Shown here piece by piece: positions 35,916 to 50,900 of a stretch of DNA of 64,000 nt. Location of the stretch: positions 7,115,280 through 7,179,279 of the forward strand of contig CM034547.1 of NCBI GenBank assembly GCA_020055645.1, read 5' to 3'. The position numbers and the translations under genes are program-made. Position 1 is the first letter of the stretch, and the number at the start of each line of letters is the position of its first letter. The stretch is from Tomocerus qinae. Its lineage: Eukaryota > Arthropoda > Collembola > Entomobryomorpha > Tomoceridae. The notes beneath the pieces were generated by a model. That model saw only the letters and a program-made list of their open reading frames with translations. It did no database searches and had not been told where the DNA came from.

Positions 35916-38900
35916 ATGGCAAGTTCTGTCAAGGCAAAGTATCGAGCCATGAAATCAAATTCCACAATGACACCTAAATGTGAACTGGACGCAAAAGGTT
36001 GTCTAACTCTACAAAGTATATTGGAGTCGTTTAGTGCTCCCATCAGCGAGGAACATGCGTGGGCACTCTGTTATCAATGTGCCAAAACAGGGCAAAACAT
36101 ACTGAATGACCGTTCAGATAGGAAACTTTGTAATTTGGTTAATCAAACAGACCAATTACTTATACATCGTGATGGTCAAGTCCATAAAGACACTTTCCTT
36201 TCGTCCACCAATCCAAATTCCTCAAGGAAAGTGTCACCACGCAGCAAGTGTTCATGCGAGTCGAAAATAATTTCCAAGTTGTCACTAGTCGTATTTAAAG
36301 CATTAGACTTTGGCCTACAAGACGACGAGGAAAGAACTTTGAGTAAGTCTCTAGAATCTCTGTTGGACCACATGTCTTCGGCAGATGAGTGCGGCGAAAG
36401 ACCTGAAACAGATGATGAAGGCATTGAAAGGGACTCAGGTGATAGTGACGATGATAGAAATGGATTAAGGGGCTTCAATTTCGACAGTGTACTAGAACTT
36501 TGTATTGAACGACTGCAGAGTTCCGGACATCATACCAACTGCAACGGAATAAGTTCAAACGGTAGCAACAACATAATTGGAAATGGTGGGGGTGGCAGTA
36601 ACCAAACCACAACAGCAGTAGATTCTCATTACAAAGCAGTTTGTCGTGCTCTTGTGGCAGAGGCTTTGGAGTTGTCACAATTCCTACAAAAAGTTTCTCA
36701 AGGTACGAATGAACACGGTAGCAGTTCCTCATCCGGTTTGTCTCATGCACTACTCGAACATGATCCAGATTTAGTAAAACTTCATTTAACCGATTGGGCC
36801 CGGCTCTGGGTGCAAGTCATTCGTGAACTAAGGAATGGTGTCAAACTGAAAAAGGTGGATTCGTCATACCATGACTGCAGTAGGGGTCCTCCCATTGAGT
36901 ATGAGTTGACTCCTTATGAAATCCTCATGGATGACATCAGATCTCGGCGTTACAAACTGAACAAAGTAATGGTTGACGGTGCTTTGCCAAGACGAATTAA
37001 AAAGGACGCTCATGCCATCATCTTAGAGTTCATCCGGTCAAGGCCACCTCTCAAAAAGGCTGCTGACAGAGTCTTGGGTCCACCACCTCAACGTTCGTTA
37101 GACCCTATAGAAACTTTGATGGAATCCATACGAAAGGAACACAATCTGCGACCTACTGCAAGATCTCGAAGAAAAGGTACGTACATTGCAAAGAAATTAA
37201 TTGTTAGTTGTAAGTGTGAATGTGCTTTTTATTATAACAAATTAATAGGTCTTATTCTCTGTATATCAATATTAGTATTGGGTTCGCTGTATGCATACAG
37301 CAAATGCGAAATGGTACGGTAATGCAAAAGTTAAATGCACATGGTCGGGTCAAAAACGGGTAGTAAGTCTAAAGTTCAAGACTGTTTCTATCTTATACTG
37401 TGGAGATATAGTGTAGTGCAAAGAGAGATCATGTATGTGGCTGTGTGGAACAAAGTTAATACTTGTCGTTTGTGTTAGTTTAATTTTAACCTTCCTAATA
37501 AGCGGATTGAAATTGAAAGTAAGGCAATTAATTAAACTCTGCAAAAATAATGCATTTGCATTGGATTGGGTTGGGGTCAGACTAAGAGTAGTATAGGCAA
37601 TAGTAGGTCTAAGTCTAAACTATAGTAAAAATTCGAGCCAAATGCCTAAGACGCCTAAGTGATTGTAGTGAATGCTGGCTAATAACTATATATAAATTAA
37701 AATATTAGCTTTTTAAAGGTCTAAGTCAAAGAATGCAAATTGATGGACTAGTTTATTCATAATAGTACGTACATTACACTACATAGCAAAAGGGAAGATT
37801 GGACTAAGTGTGTTCAATTAAATGGGCATAATTATTTCTCTAAACTTTCTGTCTTTCTGGCTAGTTCTTTGAAGATGTAAATATGCAAGTAAAGTCATTA
37901 AGGTGAACCGTCAAGCGTCAACTCAGCACAGCGCAATGTGAATAGTCTTTCTAATACTAATACTCTTAAGTGTACCCCACGTTCACAGATATGCAATGCA
38001 TAGGTTAGGTTTAAAGAGAATAGATGAATAGAAGATAGCTCTAGATACAATGTGGAGGCAGTTGTACTTTTGTGCATTTGTACAGTGGTTGTTAGGTGGT
38101 TTGGTCGTTTGGTGTGTGTAGTTGTTGAAGATTGTGAATTGTGGATTGGATGGTTGTGTGCACATTAGGTGATTACCTACTTATTATTATATTATGACTA
38201 TGTCTGCGTATGATAATACTGCTACGATGAGCATAGAACAAGTGAAATCGGGGACGACCTTCTGATGCATCTGTATGCATGCATGCGAGACCTAGAAACA
38301 AATGGACAAATATTTAGTGGAAAAGGAAAATGTGCGCAGTGCACATGCCATGGAAAAGACTGATCTGACATGACTATACTATTATAAATTATAACTATAA
38401 TAAACAATTTTTATGATCTGTTACTTTACTACCTGTGTATATGATAATACGCAAAAAAAATAAAAACCAACCATAATGTCTACGTGAAAAGCTAGTATAC
38501 TGTATTTGTGAAGGCTTGCACAATTTGTAAGGTAGCAAGTAGGCAGGTGCATAACAAATATTAAAGTATATTATCATTCGTTCTTTCTTTACTACCTGCA
38601 ATTATGAATTGTGGAATGGAGTGGACAGGACGTAATATTAAATGTCTGAAAGTGTTTAGTAAAGTATAGTTAGTATAGAATAAAATATGAATATGGTTAT
38701 AGATTTACTCTATCTATGCAAGTTGTTAATACTGTAGAACTACCATACGTATTGAATATTGACAGCATTTATGTTTACTTCTATGATTGCTGTTTTGTGC
38801 TTATCTTAGTCTTTGACTCTCACTTTTGTAGTTTTTTAATGTAATGAATGAACAGTTTCATCCAATAAATTTTACACTGTATTATCTGCAATCTTTGGTT

Positions 38901-41900
38901 TGCATAGCATTCAATCCAAAATTCAAACTCCTTTAACTGCTACTACTGCCTGCTAACAATAATGCACAGCATGCACTGCTAGACTACGGAGTAATATTTT
39001 ATAGGCCTAGTTGTTTAGCTCCGGTATAACGCTTACTTCTCTACTCTACTGAATCAAATGTACAGCATATTTGCTTTAAAAGTAATACGTATGTTAGTTT
39101 AGGTCTCCATTAAGTTCATTGTTCATTTCCTCTACTACAAGAGGTAGAAATATTTATTACCTACATGACTATCTTAGGTCTTGCTCTTGTCTTGTAAGCA
39201 GAGTGCAATCACAATGTAAAAGCACTTGTTAAGGAATTTCATTATTTCAATCATTTCGTTCAGTTAGATTACTGACATTACTTAGTTCATTTTCATTGCT
39301 GTTGTTGATTGTTATTAATACTAATCAATGGTTTGGTAAGTGAAATATTGAACTAGTATCTAAGATCTGTGTAGGGAATAATGTTCAGGACTCAGAATGT
39401 TATTGCCATTATTAAATGATCAGTTGTGAATGTAGCCCAAATATACCTTATTCCATCAACTTATATTATAATGTTTATTATCAAAACATAATTGCAAACT
39501 GAACTGTTACGTTCAAACTTTTGTCCATGTGTAAGCTGTTTTGTAGTATGTATATGTAATGATATGGAAAAGCTTTGAAATAATTTTATTTTTCCCTTTA
39601 AAGATTATCTCTTTCTGAAGTATTTGTATTTAAACGTGACTTCACATTTATTTGCAAGGTGCAAACTTGATTGTTTCATTTAGATAGATGCTACAATAAA
39701 TAAAATTTTATTAGTTTATTAGTAGCTTAGTCTTATTGATATTTGCTAGATTATTTATTTACTTCTCCAAACTGTTATTAAAAAATTGTCAACGTTTAAA
39801 ATCCTTTCAAATCCGTTTAAAAACGGAAAAAAGAAGAAACTAAAGGATTCGTAATGCCAGCTAATACTATGTGCACGGTAGCTTCTTCATACAATATCAG
39901 CTTAAGATTACTTTGCAGTTAACTAATATTAAAGGTATTGAAAATTAATCAACCAATGTGTCACGAATAGATTTTTCTTAAAGAGAAAGTCTAAAATAAT
40001 TAAAAACTCAGTTAATATCTGGCATGGAGAAAGAAACACTTTTTAGAAGTCTTTAGGAGTAATTCCCTCTTAGGTCTAAGAAGTTGTTCCGTGTCCCGGA
40101 CAGCCTAGCAATACTTATACTGTTAGTTTGTTTGTAGGTGCTTTGAAATTTCGATTAGCAGTTTCAAGTTGCATTTACATTTGTATATTATGTACATCGT
40201 TGTTCTCAGTTGAATTTAGAAAAGTAAAATTGTGGTTTTACTATTATTTCTATGTGATTGAATTGGTGTTGTGTTGCGGACGTTGTGGTATACAAAACAC
40301 CACCGCACCACACCATACAATTTGGTAATTTTATAAACAAATATATACCAACGTAATATGATACAATTAATAAATTATTACTATTTATTACTTTAGGTTA
40401 CTACGAATTACGGGGTTTTCAGTTGTGTGGTTGTAGTTTGACGGTATAAAAGATAATAACGTATATGTCAGAATTTCAGAACAGAAGTACGTATTTAATT
40501 TGCATCTTCTTGAATGTGTTTTTAGTCGTCTTTCTTATTTTAATCTCTGTCTGCTTACCAAATTTAGTTTTGCCCACTAACCTTGCCCTTAGCCTATCCC
40601 CTATATTATGTTTACATATTTACGATTTTTGCATTTATAAACGATGTGTGTTCCGTGGTGGTTGGGTGGATATGTTATGGGAAAAGCTGTAGCCCAAACA
40701 GTATATGACGACTGGATGAGTGCAATGATTTATCTTAGAAACGAAGATTACGCGTGTACAGTGCATCAGTTGGTACGTTACATTTTTATTGTTCATAGAA
40801 CTAGCCACTAGCTTACTAGCATGCGCAAATACTAAAATTGAAGTAGTAGATTTGGTACCAAATTAAGTTTAAAGGTAGGTGCCCGTAAAGCCTATTGCGG
40901 TTTATTATTCATAGGTACTTAGGTGGTACTACCTGTACTATGTAGGCTTTAAACTAACTTATTTATGCTTACTTAAGCGAAGATGAAGATAAGAATGAAT
41001 GAGACAAAGACATGATGATACATGATTGACTATATATTCCTTTTTGTAATGTGTGTTGATAGGTGTAAAGGTACCTTTCTAAGTAAGCAGACAAATGGAA
41101 TATGTATGTATTATAGTGAATGGGGCATAATGCATACGTACGTATACGAACAAGTAGTGGTATTAAACAGGAAAGATAATGAGTAAGTGACTAGTGACTG
41201 GAGTACAATGTGAATGTGTAGTACATAGTACATTGCATCAGGTGCATTGGATTCTTCTTATATTGTATACTCCATGCCTATCTTACTTTGGTTTAGTTAT
41301 CCTTAGTTAACTGTTAACGGGATTAGATTTAGAGAAGACTCACCTGTTGTTGTCGTTGCGTTGTTTGTATGTTGAATAGATTGCGTATAGGTATATCTAT
41401 CTTCTCTTTACTTTTTTATTTTGTTAACGCAGTTGGCAGATTTTTTTATATATATGGCTAATAGGTATACTATCAGTAGTGAGTGATAGTATACTTAGTT
41501 AGTGTTATTATGATGTATAACCTGGCCTGGCCTTACTTTACTACTGTTGCAGTTAGTTAAGCCAATGCAGTAGTTTGTTCTTTTTTGTTGTATCAGTATA
41601 ATGTGCCGAGAAAAAAGCCGTAAAGTGTAATGAACCGAGTTGAATGTAGCTGGTAAATACTGCCAAGCAACTATCAACTGTACCCATTTAATACCTGCAT
41701 AAGTAAACTATCAACTACTATTACTATATAACTACATTCAGTTGGTAAGGTTGAGAATCTCGTGTGATAGGAAATTGACGGGGTAAACAAGATGCGTAAA
41801 AAGAAGGTTATAACAGCTTGGTAACTATTATCTAGATTTGTGGTATATATGTGGTTAATTAATATTCAATTAATTGTCAAGGAAGAAATTGGTTAGTTAA

Positions 41901-44900
41901 TACAGCGATTCAGTGTTACTTTTTATGGTCGTAGTGAATTAAGCGACACGTATAGGAAAAAATTATGAAATTGGAATTCCTGTTACAGCAGTTCTATGGA
42001 TATACATGAAATCATGAATATTTACGGTTCTGCTGCTGATTTGTCCATTGCCAATATCAATGCTTATTGCTTGTGATAAATAGGATTATTGTCAATTCTA
42101 TATTTCTTTTCCTTATAATAAGTACACACATTACATTACACACCTAAATTGGTAGACAGTAAGTAAGGCACAGGTCGCACGAGACACTGAGTACGAGTGT
42201 CTTTTTGTTGTGGTTGTTTTTGTATAAAATGACACAATGTGCTTATAATGCACATTAAATGTGCAAGCTATGCTATTAATGCTATGCCATACAATGCTAT
42301 TAATAGTTCTCATTAGGCTACTTTCATTGACACTCATAAATGTAGATGTAGGCAAGGGGTATTATAAGCATGCATATTATATGCACCTATTACCTATTAT
42401 CTATATGTAGATAAAAAGGTAATTATTTCATTTTTCATTCTATGATAAACACACGTATAAACACGGGACACGGGTATAGAAAAAGGTTGTATTTTCAATT
42501 GGAATAAACCACGAAAGTCCTAAATTATGATAGTAGTAATAAAAATAAGCATTTAGTTGCTAACAGTCTAGAAGCTAAAAATTTCATTTCTAGGTGCCGA
42601 ATTTTCGAATGTCAAAATTTTCTTAAAAACCTCTTTTACAAATACATTATGAAAATATCACAGCCATATGCCATTACATCTAGCTATTTACTATTTATCT
42701 AGCACGTTGATGGCTCTGTGTAGACAGTAAACGAAAGGGAAAAATCATTTTCCCATAATATGCCCACGTTAGTAGTGTTATTCTTTAGCTATGTGAATAC
42801 AAAGCAATTTGTCATTTTTATCACATCTGTTAGTGCAGTCAGAGTCAAAGAGTCCATATCCTGCAGTCTTGGTTCTTGGTCTTGATACTGTCAATAGTCA
42901 ATTAATACACTCAACCAGTTCTGGTATTGAATTTAAAAATATTATGAAATATTCCAACATTTTATGCTAATACTAACCCAGAGTGGAGTTCATTATTTTA
43001 TGTAATTATGGATTATATATAGTCGCTTCTGCAATTTGGTTTACCCTACACGCACAAATCTATCGATAGATACATACATATGTAGGTAAAATTGCTCTAT
43101 CTAAATGGTGGTTATAATATAGAGATGGCAATCTATTTATGTCATGTATTCTATAGTGTCGTCAATAACTATGTTGTTATACTATTACTCGACGAATCCT
43201 GATCATAGTCTAAGTCTGTCAACTTATATCTACCTTACAATTAAAATATTCAAAATATTCTGGACTAAAATTGCAAATTGATAATTCCTCCCTGCTCCTC
43301 TATAAAAAATTTACACGCACTTCCTGCGCACAGAATTCATTTTTTGTTGACACTTAACAGAAAAAATTGATAGTGATGACAGTAAAGAACGTCATATAGT
43401 AGTCATGAATAATTAATATTAATTTATTATACTGATGTGGTAGGAATCTTTTAAGATACCATATGTATGTGTATTTGTGCATCATCCGTATAAATTATTA
43501 ACTTAACTTTACTTCAGCACTTCACTACTAACCATGAGAATTTGATTTGTCTTTCGTTAATGATCTTTTCTAAATTCGGCAATATTTGTTTTTACATAGG
43601 GAAATTTATTTTAAGCATTTAAAATGCTTGCTAATTGTCGCTGAGTAGGAATGGGATTGGAACTGCATATTACTTATATGTGTCTGTGTCAGCCCATTTA
43701 GCCAATGCAAACTCTCTGTTATAGCTTTGTTTGCAGCATAACAAAATAATCGTAGAGGCTTTCCAGTTCCCACTCCCACACTTTTATTATAGCTTGTCCA
43801 GCTTATTCATATTAAGAAGTCGTCAACAGTGCAATCAGCCACATCTTGAATGAGATTCTTGACTCAACTTTGTCTTTTCGTACATAATAATTTCATGATG
43901 ATCAGGTTCTCCAATTTTATATATTGGTAGATCCATCATCTATACCATATAGCATTCCAAATAGTACTCAATTTCAGTGTCATCCCGCACAGCTATATGA
44001 CATCATGTACTTTTGTACTGTACAGTATACGGTAACTATAACCCCTACTGCATGTTATTATGTAAATGTATGCGACTGTATGACGTAAGAAATGTTATTT
44101 AATTTTGTCTCGGAATTAATACTTGTAGGTACTATGTGTGGCTCTGGCTGTCCTGCATGTACATGTCCTTAGGTTAGGGTTAAGCAATGTACATTGTTCA
44201 TGTAGTACTGATTTACTGATTATATTACATTAGTAAATTACTTAGTATGTAGCATCAATCAGTCTTGATTTGGTTGTACACTTAATTGTCATTGTGTATA
44301 GCTGCTTCCCCATTTACTATGTATTGCCTGCACTGTATGGAGTGAAGTAAATTATTATTAAAATATTAGAATCACTATTTAATAAACGCCTTCTGTTGAT
44401 AATCTGTTTCTCCCCAATATCCAATCTATATGATTACGCAGGGCCGGATGCCTACCTTTCAAAATTGAGTCACATATGCTGGGGCCCACTAGTTTTTTTT
44501 ATAAAATTATTATTTGCGGCATGATTTAATATTCTATCCTATTCTAGTTATTCATTGCATTTTTGTCCTTTCTAGCTTACGGTACCGCTTTATCAACATT
44601 TCGTATAAATATGTGCACGGAATTTTTAATATGGAATAATAGTGAATCGAACCATATTATGTTATTACACATAGTTTGATTTGTTTTATTCTCTTGTCGT
44701 TATCTCGTAGTAAATAAGTGTTTAGTATTCATTTATGATTAGTATTCATGATTAACTGAGAGTTATATCTGCAATTTGAAGTATGTAGGTAAAGGGTAAA
44801 GGAAAGGTAAGTTTAGCTCTCAGAAGGTTTAAAAAGGTGTTTTTAGATTTTACAGAGGGTATAATAATTTAAGTATTTTGTAATAACCGTATATATTGTA

Positions 44901-47900
44901 TGCGTAATTGATTGCATGTTAGTTATTTTTTCACTTAGAAATACAATTCAAATCGAAGTATCAGAGTAGCAGTAGAACCAACGCAAAAGTTTAGTACAGT
45001 TAACTTAGTCTTAGACCACCTAATATAATTTAATGTTAATCTTCAGTTTTGTTTTTCTGCTGCATGTTATGTGCTTAGTACGGTACTACTACAGTATGCA
45101 GTGCATGCATGCAGTAATGTTAATTTTTCCTGTTATGTATATAGTCTTTGTTTGAAGATTCTTTTGGTTTCAGCATTTTTTGGTTTCTGCTATTGAGTTT
45201 AGTTTAAACCATGTAACTTTACACATTTGTATAGAAGAGCAGAATACCTATAGAGATAAATAGGTAGTTTATGTTTATATGTTATACCGTAAGTACTTAT
45301 AGTGTCTCTAGTAGTCCGTAGTAGTAGTGCCAGCAGCAGTGCCTACTTACTACCTACACGTATAATATTTAATATGCATATAATACGTGCACCTATGTAT
45401 GTAGTATTATGTAGGGGACGAAAAGAAGATAAAATACTAGTTACATTGACTGCATATTCAAAGCAATCTAACAACAAGTCGTGCCGGTCGTGAGTGAGTG
45501 AATCCCGAATGACATCCTACATCAGATGCTATGATGATGATGTGATTGAGATTCTAATCGGAAAGGAGATGAAGGAAGGTAGGACTTGTGTTGTGAGAGA
45601 TGAGCCTGATTCCTCCTCACTAACAACAATCTTGTCTTCCTGTAGTGAAACATGTAACTTGATTGTTGCACTTGCTGCATTGCATACAGTGACTTAACTT
45701 AAAATGACCTGTTTCCCTGCTCTGTGTATTATTCCTTTCCATACAATGGAGAATTGAATATAGTACAATTGTACTTGCTGTACTCTCCGTCTCCGTGCAC
45801 TAGTTTATCCTCTGCCAAAGCAATTCTCTTACCGAATCGCATCTTTAGTTTTTGCTTATTCATATAATGTATTATAATACTCAAACATTATTTTCTCATA
45901 GGTATATACATCTTTACGAAGTCATTTTTATCTTTATTTTATATGGTGCATACGCAGATACATCATGTAGTCTACTAATACTGAAAAGTTTAGTTACCTA
46001 TACTTACATATATTTACTATGCAACATCGAATACATTTGCCTAAAAATTACATTGGAGATAAATATTACGTACTCGAGACGAGAATCTGAGAATCCCAAT
46101 TTACAATGAGGAATGCCTACACGTCTGATACGTAATTTCTCTGAAATAAAGTCTCTCTAATTCAACTTACGATGAACTGAAACATTTTGTACTTTGGATA
46201 CAAGTAATAATCATTGTTATACTATAGACCTGTACATGCGCCATTACATTAAATAGACATTTGATTCAGCTTATATTCATTCTATTACTTTAACAAAAAT
46301 TTCCAAATTACAATAGCGTAAGAGTTTGTTAAGTTCAGAAAAAGAAGAATTACGTTACGCTGCATAGATCATTTCAAACCAAATAATGTTTACTGCTACA
46401 TGGATTTTTCTATTTAAATAGTTGCTTGTGCTTGTTTCGAGAATTTCGTTTTCGTTTCAGATTCTGTAGGGCGGTTACATCGAAAGTTTAGTTTAAGAAG
46501 AAATGTATTTGCTTGACTATTGACTCGTGTCATTTCTACTAAATGCAACTAATTTTAGCGAGTAGCAAGGTCAATAGACCACACAAAGCTTATTTATACT
46601 AAAATCTTGGTCTGGCTGTTTCATATTAAGAGTTTGTCATAAATTTTGGGAAGTAAAACACATTATTTGCTATAAAATGGATTTTTAGCTGGTTATATTT
46701 TCGAAGGTATAATTTCTTTTTAAGATGAGGATTCCAAAGGTTAGGTGTGTGAGTGTGTGTGTAAATGAACAAGTACGTCCAAATCTGAGCTCCTGTGTTT
46801 CTCAATGGATACTGTTTTCAAAATTTTTTATCCTATTATTGATGCTAGTTTAATTGTTAAGTAAACTATAGAACACTCAAATTATTTTATAGTAGAGTGC
46901 TAACAACTCAGCGCACACTGCTTAATACATGACATACCGTAAAAGGAATTATTTCACCTATTTAGTAGTACTACATATAACAGTTGCTATTTTTGAGCTG
47001 TACTGCACTGCATGCATCCTTCGTGATGAATTTATATCTGTAGTTGCGCACTGGAAAAGAGGGACTTTCTCTTCTTCGTGACGTCACCACACTACCGTTA
47101 ATGTCGCCCACTTTTATCCATCCATGTCTATAACTTTCTTTTTCTCCAGATCCCTTTCCCCATTCATCCTGTCTGTCTGTATGGATTAATAATGTTTTTA
47201 AATATCCGTTGGGAATAGAGATCAGATTTGACTACTCTGTACTTTTACCAAGTACCAATCTTTGACATATCTGCGTGGAGCATTTTGCATATAGATTGAA
47301 ATAACGAAAATGATAGTAATACAGATATTAGATAAGTATCAAGAATTATTCTGAAACAATTCTTTAGTTAGATTGAACCTGCAATTTTGCCAACAAATTG
47401 CATAATATAATTGATATGCTTTGTCTATTTCAATATCTATATTTAAAAAGCGTTTTATGACCTAACAAAAATATGAACTTGAGCTTGTATGGTGATGTTA
47501 TATATATATTGTGTTCCGATGTAGGTCTATTCTGTTGTACCAATTTCATATGTTGTGCATGTGCCCAGAGTTGTTCAAAATCCGTTATTCCTGTTTTACA
47601 ATTGACGTAACGGAGTCACCTTTTCCTTCAATATAAATGAATGGTGTGTTTCATTCGGACAGAAAAGGTTCCTGCCAGTTTAACGTCCTTTTCTCCACGG
47701 AGAAGGATACATAGAAAACTCATTCCTATAGAAAGAAAGGTAAAATCGGTTCTGCTCATTCTACTTTAGGTGCCCGCATTGGCTTCTCCCACTCGTTCGT
47801 TTCAGCTTCATTTCCTTCCCGTTACTTGAGCAGAAACGAGAACCTTGGTTCACTGAATTAGGTCTTCTACAGTGTTTATTGATTGTTTGTAAATCTGGCT

Positions 47901-50900
47901 TGGCAGAAGGAGGTTAGTAATGCACAAAAACATCTGCTCGGACGATCTAGAATTTTTTTCCTACAGACCACTCCACCTTTGTCCTTGTGACAAAGAAAAT
48001 CTTTAAAGAGGATACAGCTATAGACACATACCTTATAAATAAATAAATAACGGAAAGACTGAGACTGAACTAACATTCAAAAGTTATATTTTTAAACACT
48101 TGCAAAGTTGCAGTTTGTCTAATAAAATATTAACGAAAGACAAAAACGTGTAGTTTGATATTAAAAAATATATTTAACTATTCGACTGTGCCAGAAATAT
48201 TATAATAGGGAAAACTTGAGTTTCTTCTTACTTACTTATGCCAACTTCTCAGCAGTCATTGTGACTTTGTAACCGTAACGTGACATTTCGTAGAAAGTGC
48301 TGTTTGTTTTGTACTACTCAGCCACAGCACAAGTGAAAGTATCTCTCTAAGACGTTCATAGTATATAAGTAAAGCCTAAAGGGTTGAGAAATGAATACTT
48401 GACTTTAATTTATTGTGTATAATACCTACCTTCAGACTAAACTGGTATAGAAACTCACTGCAGAATTTTAAATGATGAGTTGAATAATTCCTTTATTCGT
48501 ACAGATTACAGATATACTGTTTAATATTTTTGTGAATCGATATATACCTATACTTATGTCTTAGTTGACCTATTTAACATTATACTTGCGTTTGCGTATA
48601 CCTATACTTACTATGTACAATTTAATATTTTGCTGTGCATCCTTCATCCAACATATCAATCAAAATATCCAAACATATTTTGTTCCTGTGATCATCATTT
48701 CATTATAGACAGGTATTTCAATTGCTTCATTTGTTTCCATTCAATACAATTATACATTCATTGCTACTCTCAGCATTCAATTGCAGTAGTTTAAAAATCG
48801 TTTATTAAGCTACATATTAAAATCATTTCCTTGTAATATGCATAGCAATTATTGCAAGTTTGCACTTAGTTGGTTATTGGAAACAATATTTTGAGGAACA
48901 TTTTTATTGCATTGTAGACAATGACGTGACAATGAAAATGCATGAAATTCAATTTTTTATCGTAGTAGTATATATTTACTTAGTCTAATTCGTGTGTTGG
49001 TACATTTATTTCCTAAAGCAATGAAATGTTGCTAAACTGTAGTGTGTAAATAGAGAATTATATCACTAGTAGTTTCGTTCTACTAATATTATATGAAGAT
49101 TTGCAATGCCATAATACTCGTAATTGAGCAAGATAAGACGAGATATGTTCACATTATGGCATGAGTGGATAATCGAGTCGATAATCAATTAACCAATATT
49201 GTGTTATTAAGTGCCATGCCATCATCATCAACCTTTAATTACTGCTTGCCACAGTTTGCCATAAAAATCAAACTGATTTAAATTACACAAGCTCTCTCTC
49301 CTGTCTTTCCAAAAACACTTACTGAAATGGAGTGCACTGCAATGCATGTCTAAAACAAGAGGTATCTATAATATTTCTGCATTAAGTTGTGTTTTGTGTT
49401 ATTGATTGTGTGCGAAATTGTGTGTTCCATTTTTTGCTCTTGCTCCTGCCGTTCACTTCCATGTTCTTATGTGTCTAATTCTACTGGCACGACATATTCA
49501 GTAAGCAAAATTAATAGATAGAGTGTTATTGTATCTGTAAAGTTCTAATACTAAAGTATATTCAACTGTAAATCATTTTTATTGTATTGTAAAATCTAGC
49601 AGATAGATATTATAAATTACAATATCCTTATGGCATTTCTTCATATCTCATCTTCTATTGCTATTAATTACCGCTATCTCAATTCGAAACGTTTACACTT
49701 TTGAACATTACTTTTATTTTTCTGGTGCGTTGTAGATTGTAAGATTTACATAATGTAATGTAAAAAATAATAGTGTATATTACCTGCATTCTGTATATTA
49801 TTAACTATTCTAGTTCTTTAGTCTAGCACGTATATAATTCATTGGATAATAATTAAAATAAAACTGAAATGACATCATTTACAGTTCCGTATAGGAAGTA
49901 AGAAATTGAAAGATGTTGATTCAGATATGATGTGGGGTGATTTCAGCAATTATATCTTAATAATAATAATAATAAAATGAGTGTCATTAATGTAGATTCA
50001 GTACGTTGCGCTGTGTGCTTAAAGTGCCTTACTTTAAATTACCAGTCAATCGAATATTTAATAACTCAAGTTTTTGAAAGGCTGTTCAGACAGATCAGAG
50101 TGGTATGTAGGTTGCATCAGTCAGTTAACATGTACTGTATTTTGGTATGTATAAAACACAGAATGCAGTAAATTAGTTTGTGAAGTCGGAGAACTAAGTA
50201 CTTCGACTTTACCTCATTGTTTCTTATAGGAGGTAAGTATAGCCACAATAGAGCCACAAACAATATTAACGTATGTATATCGTATGTTGTAGGACAACGA
50301 AATGAAAAGTGGCTGTTTTAGTTTACGTTGCTGAAGAAGGGTGTAGCAGTTTAACCAAATCTTCAAATGGATTCAATTAAGCTATGCATCTATAAGTATT
50401 AATATCGTTTTGGGAGGTTCTTAGAGGGTAGGTATCATAATATTATAATCACTTATAATAACTTGCATATGCGTCATTCGCAATTATACTACATTAATAA
50501 TTTTTAAAGATAGGCAATGCAACTAGCGATAAGTCTCTTGTCAATTATTGGGGGTTTAGATTTGCAAGGATTAGAATTAGAAAAATTCGCTTTCACTTTC
50601 TCGCATGGGAATTCACTCACATATACTCATACTCACTTCACAATTCACACTAGACTAGTACTAGTAGATGTACAATCAAAACGCAGTCAGAAGAGCGACG
50701 ACCATCACCGCATTTGCATAGTTGCAATTGTACTCTACACTGTCTGCACAACAATTTTGTCATACGTTCTTAGCATGCTTTACATAGTTTTTAAAAAAAA
50801 ATTCACTTTTTGAGAGACGAGCGACGAAGCAAGTAATGCTAATGTACAATGATAAGGGAGTATCATATGGTTTAGGTAGTGGTAGTGAGGTTCAGCTTTT

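Noticed and set aside
45302-45697. Two adjacent plus-strand frames in Spire intron 1
   Set aside because: The peptides show no family resemblance, and neither has acceptor and donor signals that fit the Spire phase.
47079-47086. Perfect TGACGTCA CRE palindrome in Spire intron 1
   Set aside because: About one such 8-mer is expected by chance in 64 kb, and no promoter features surround it.
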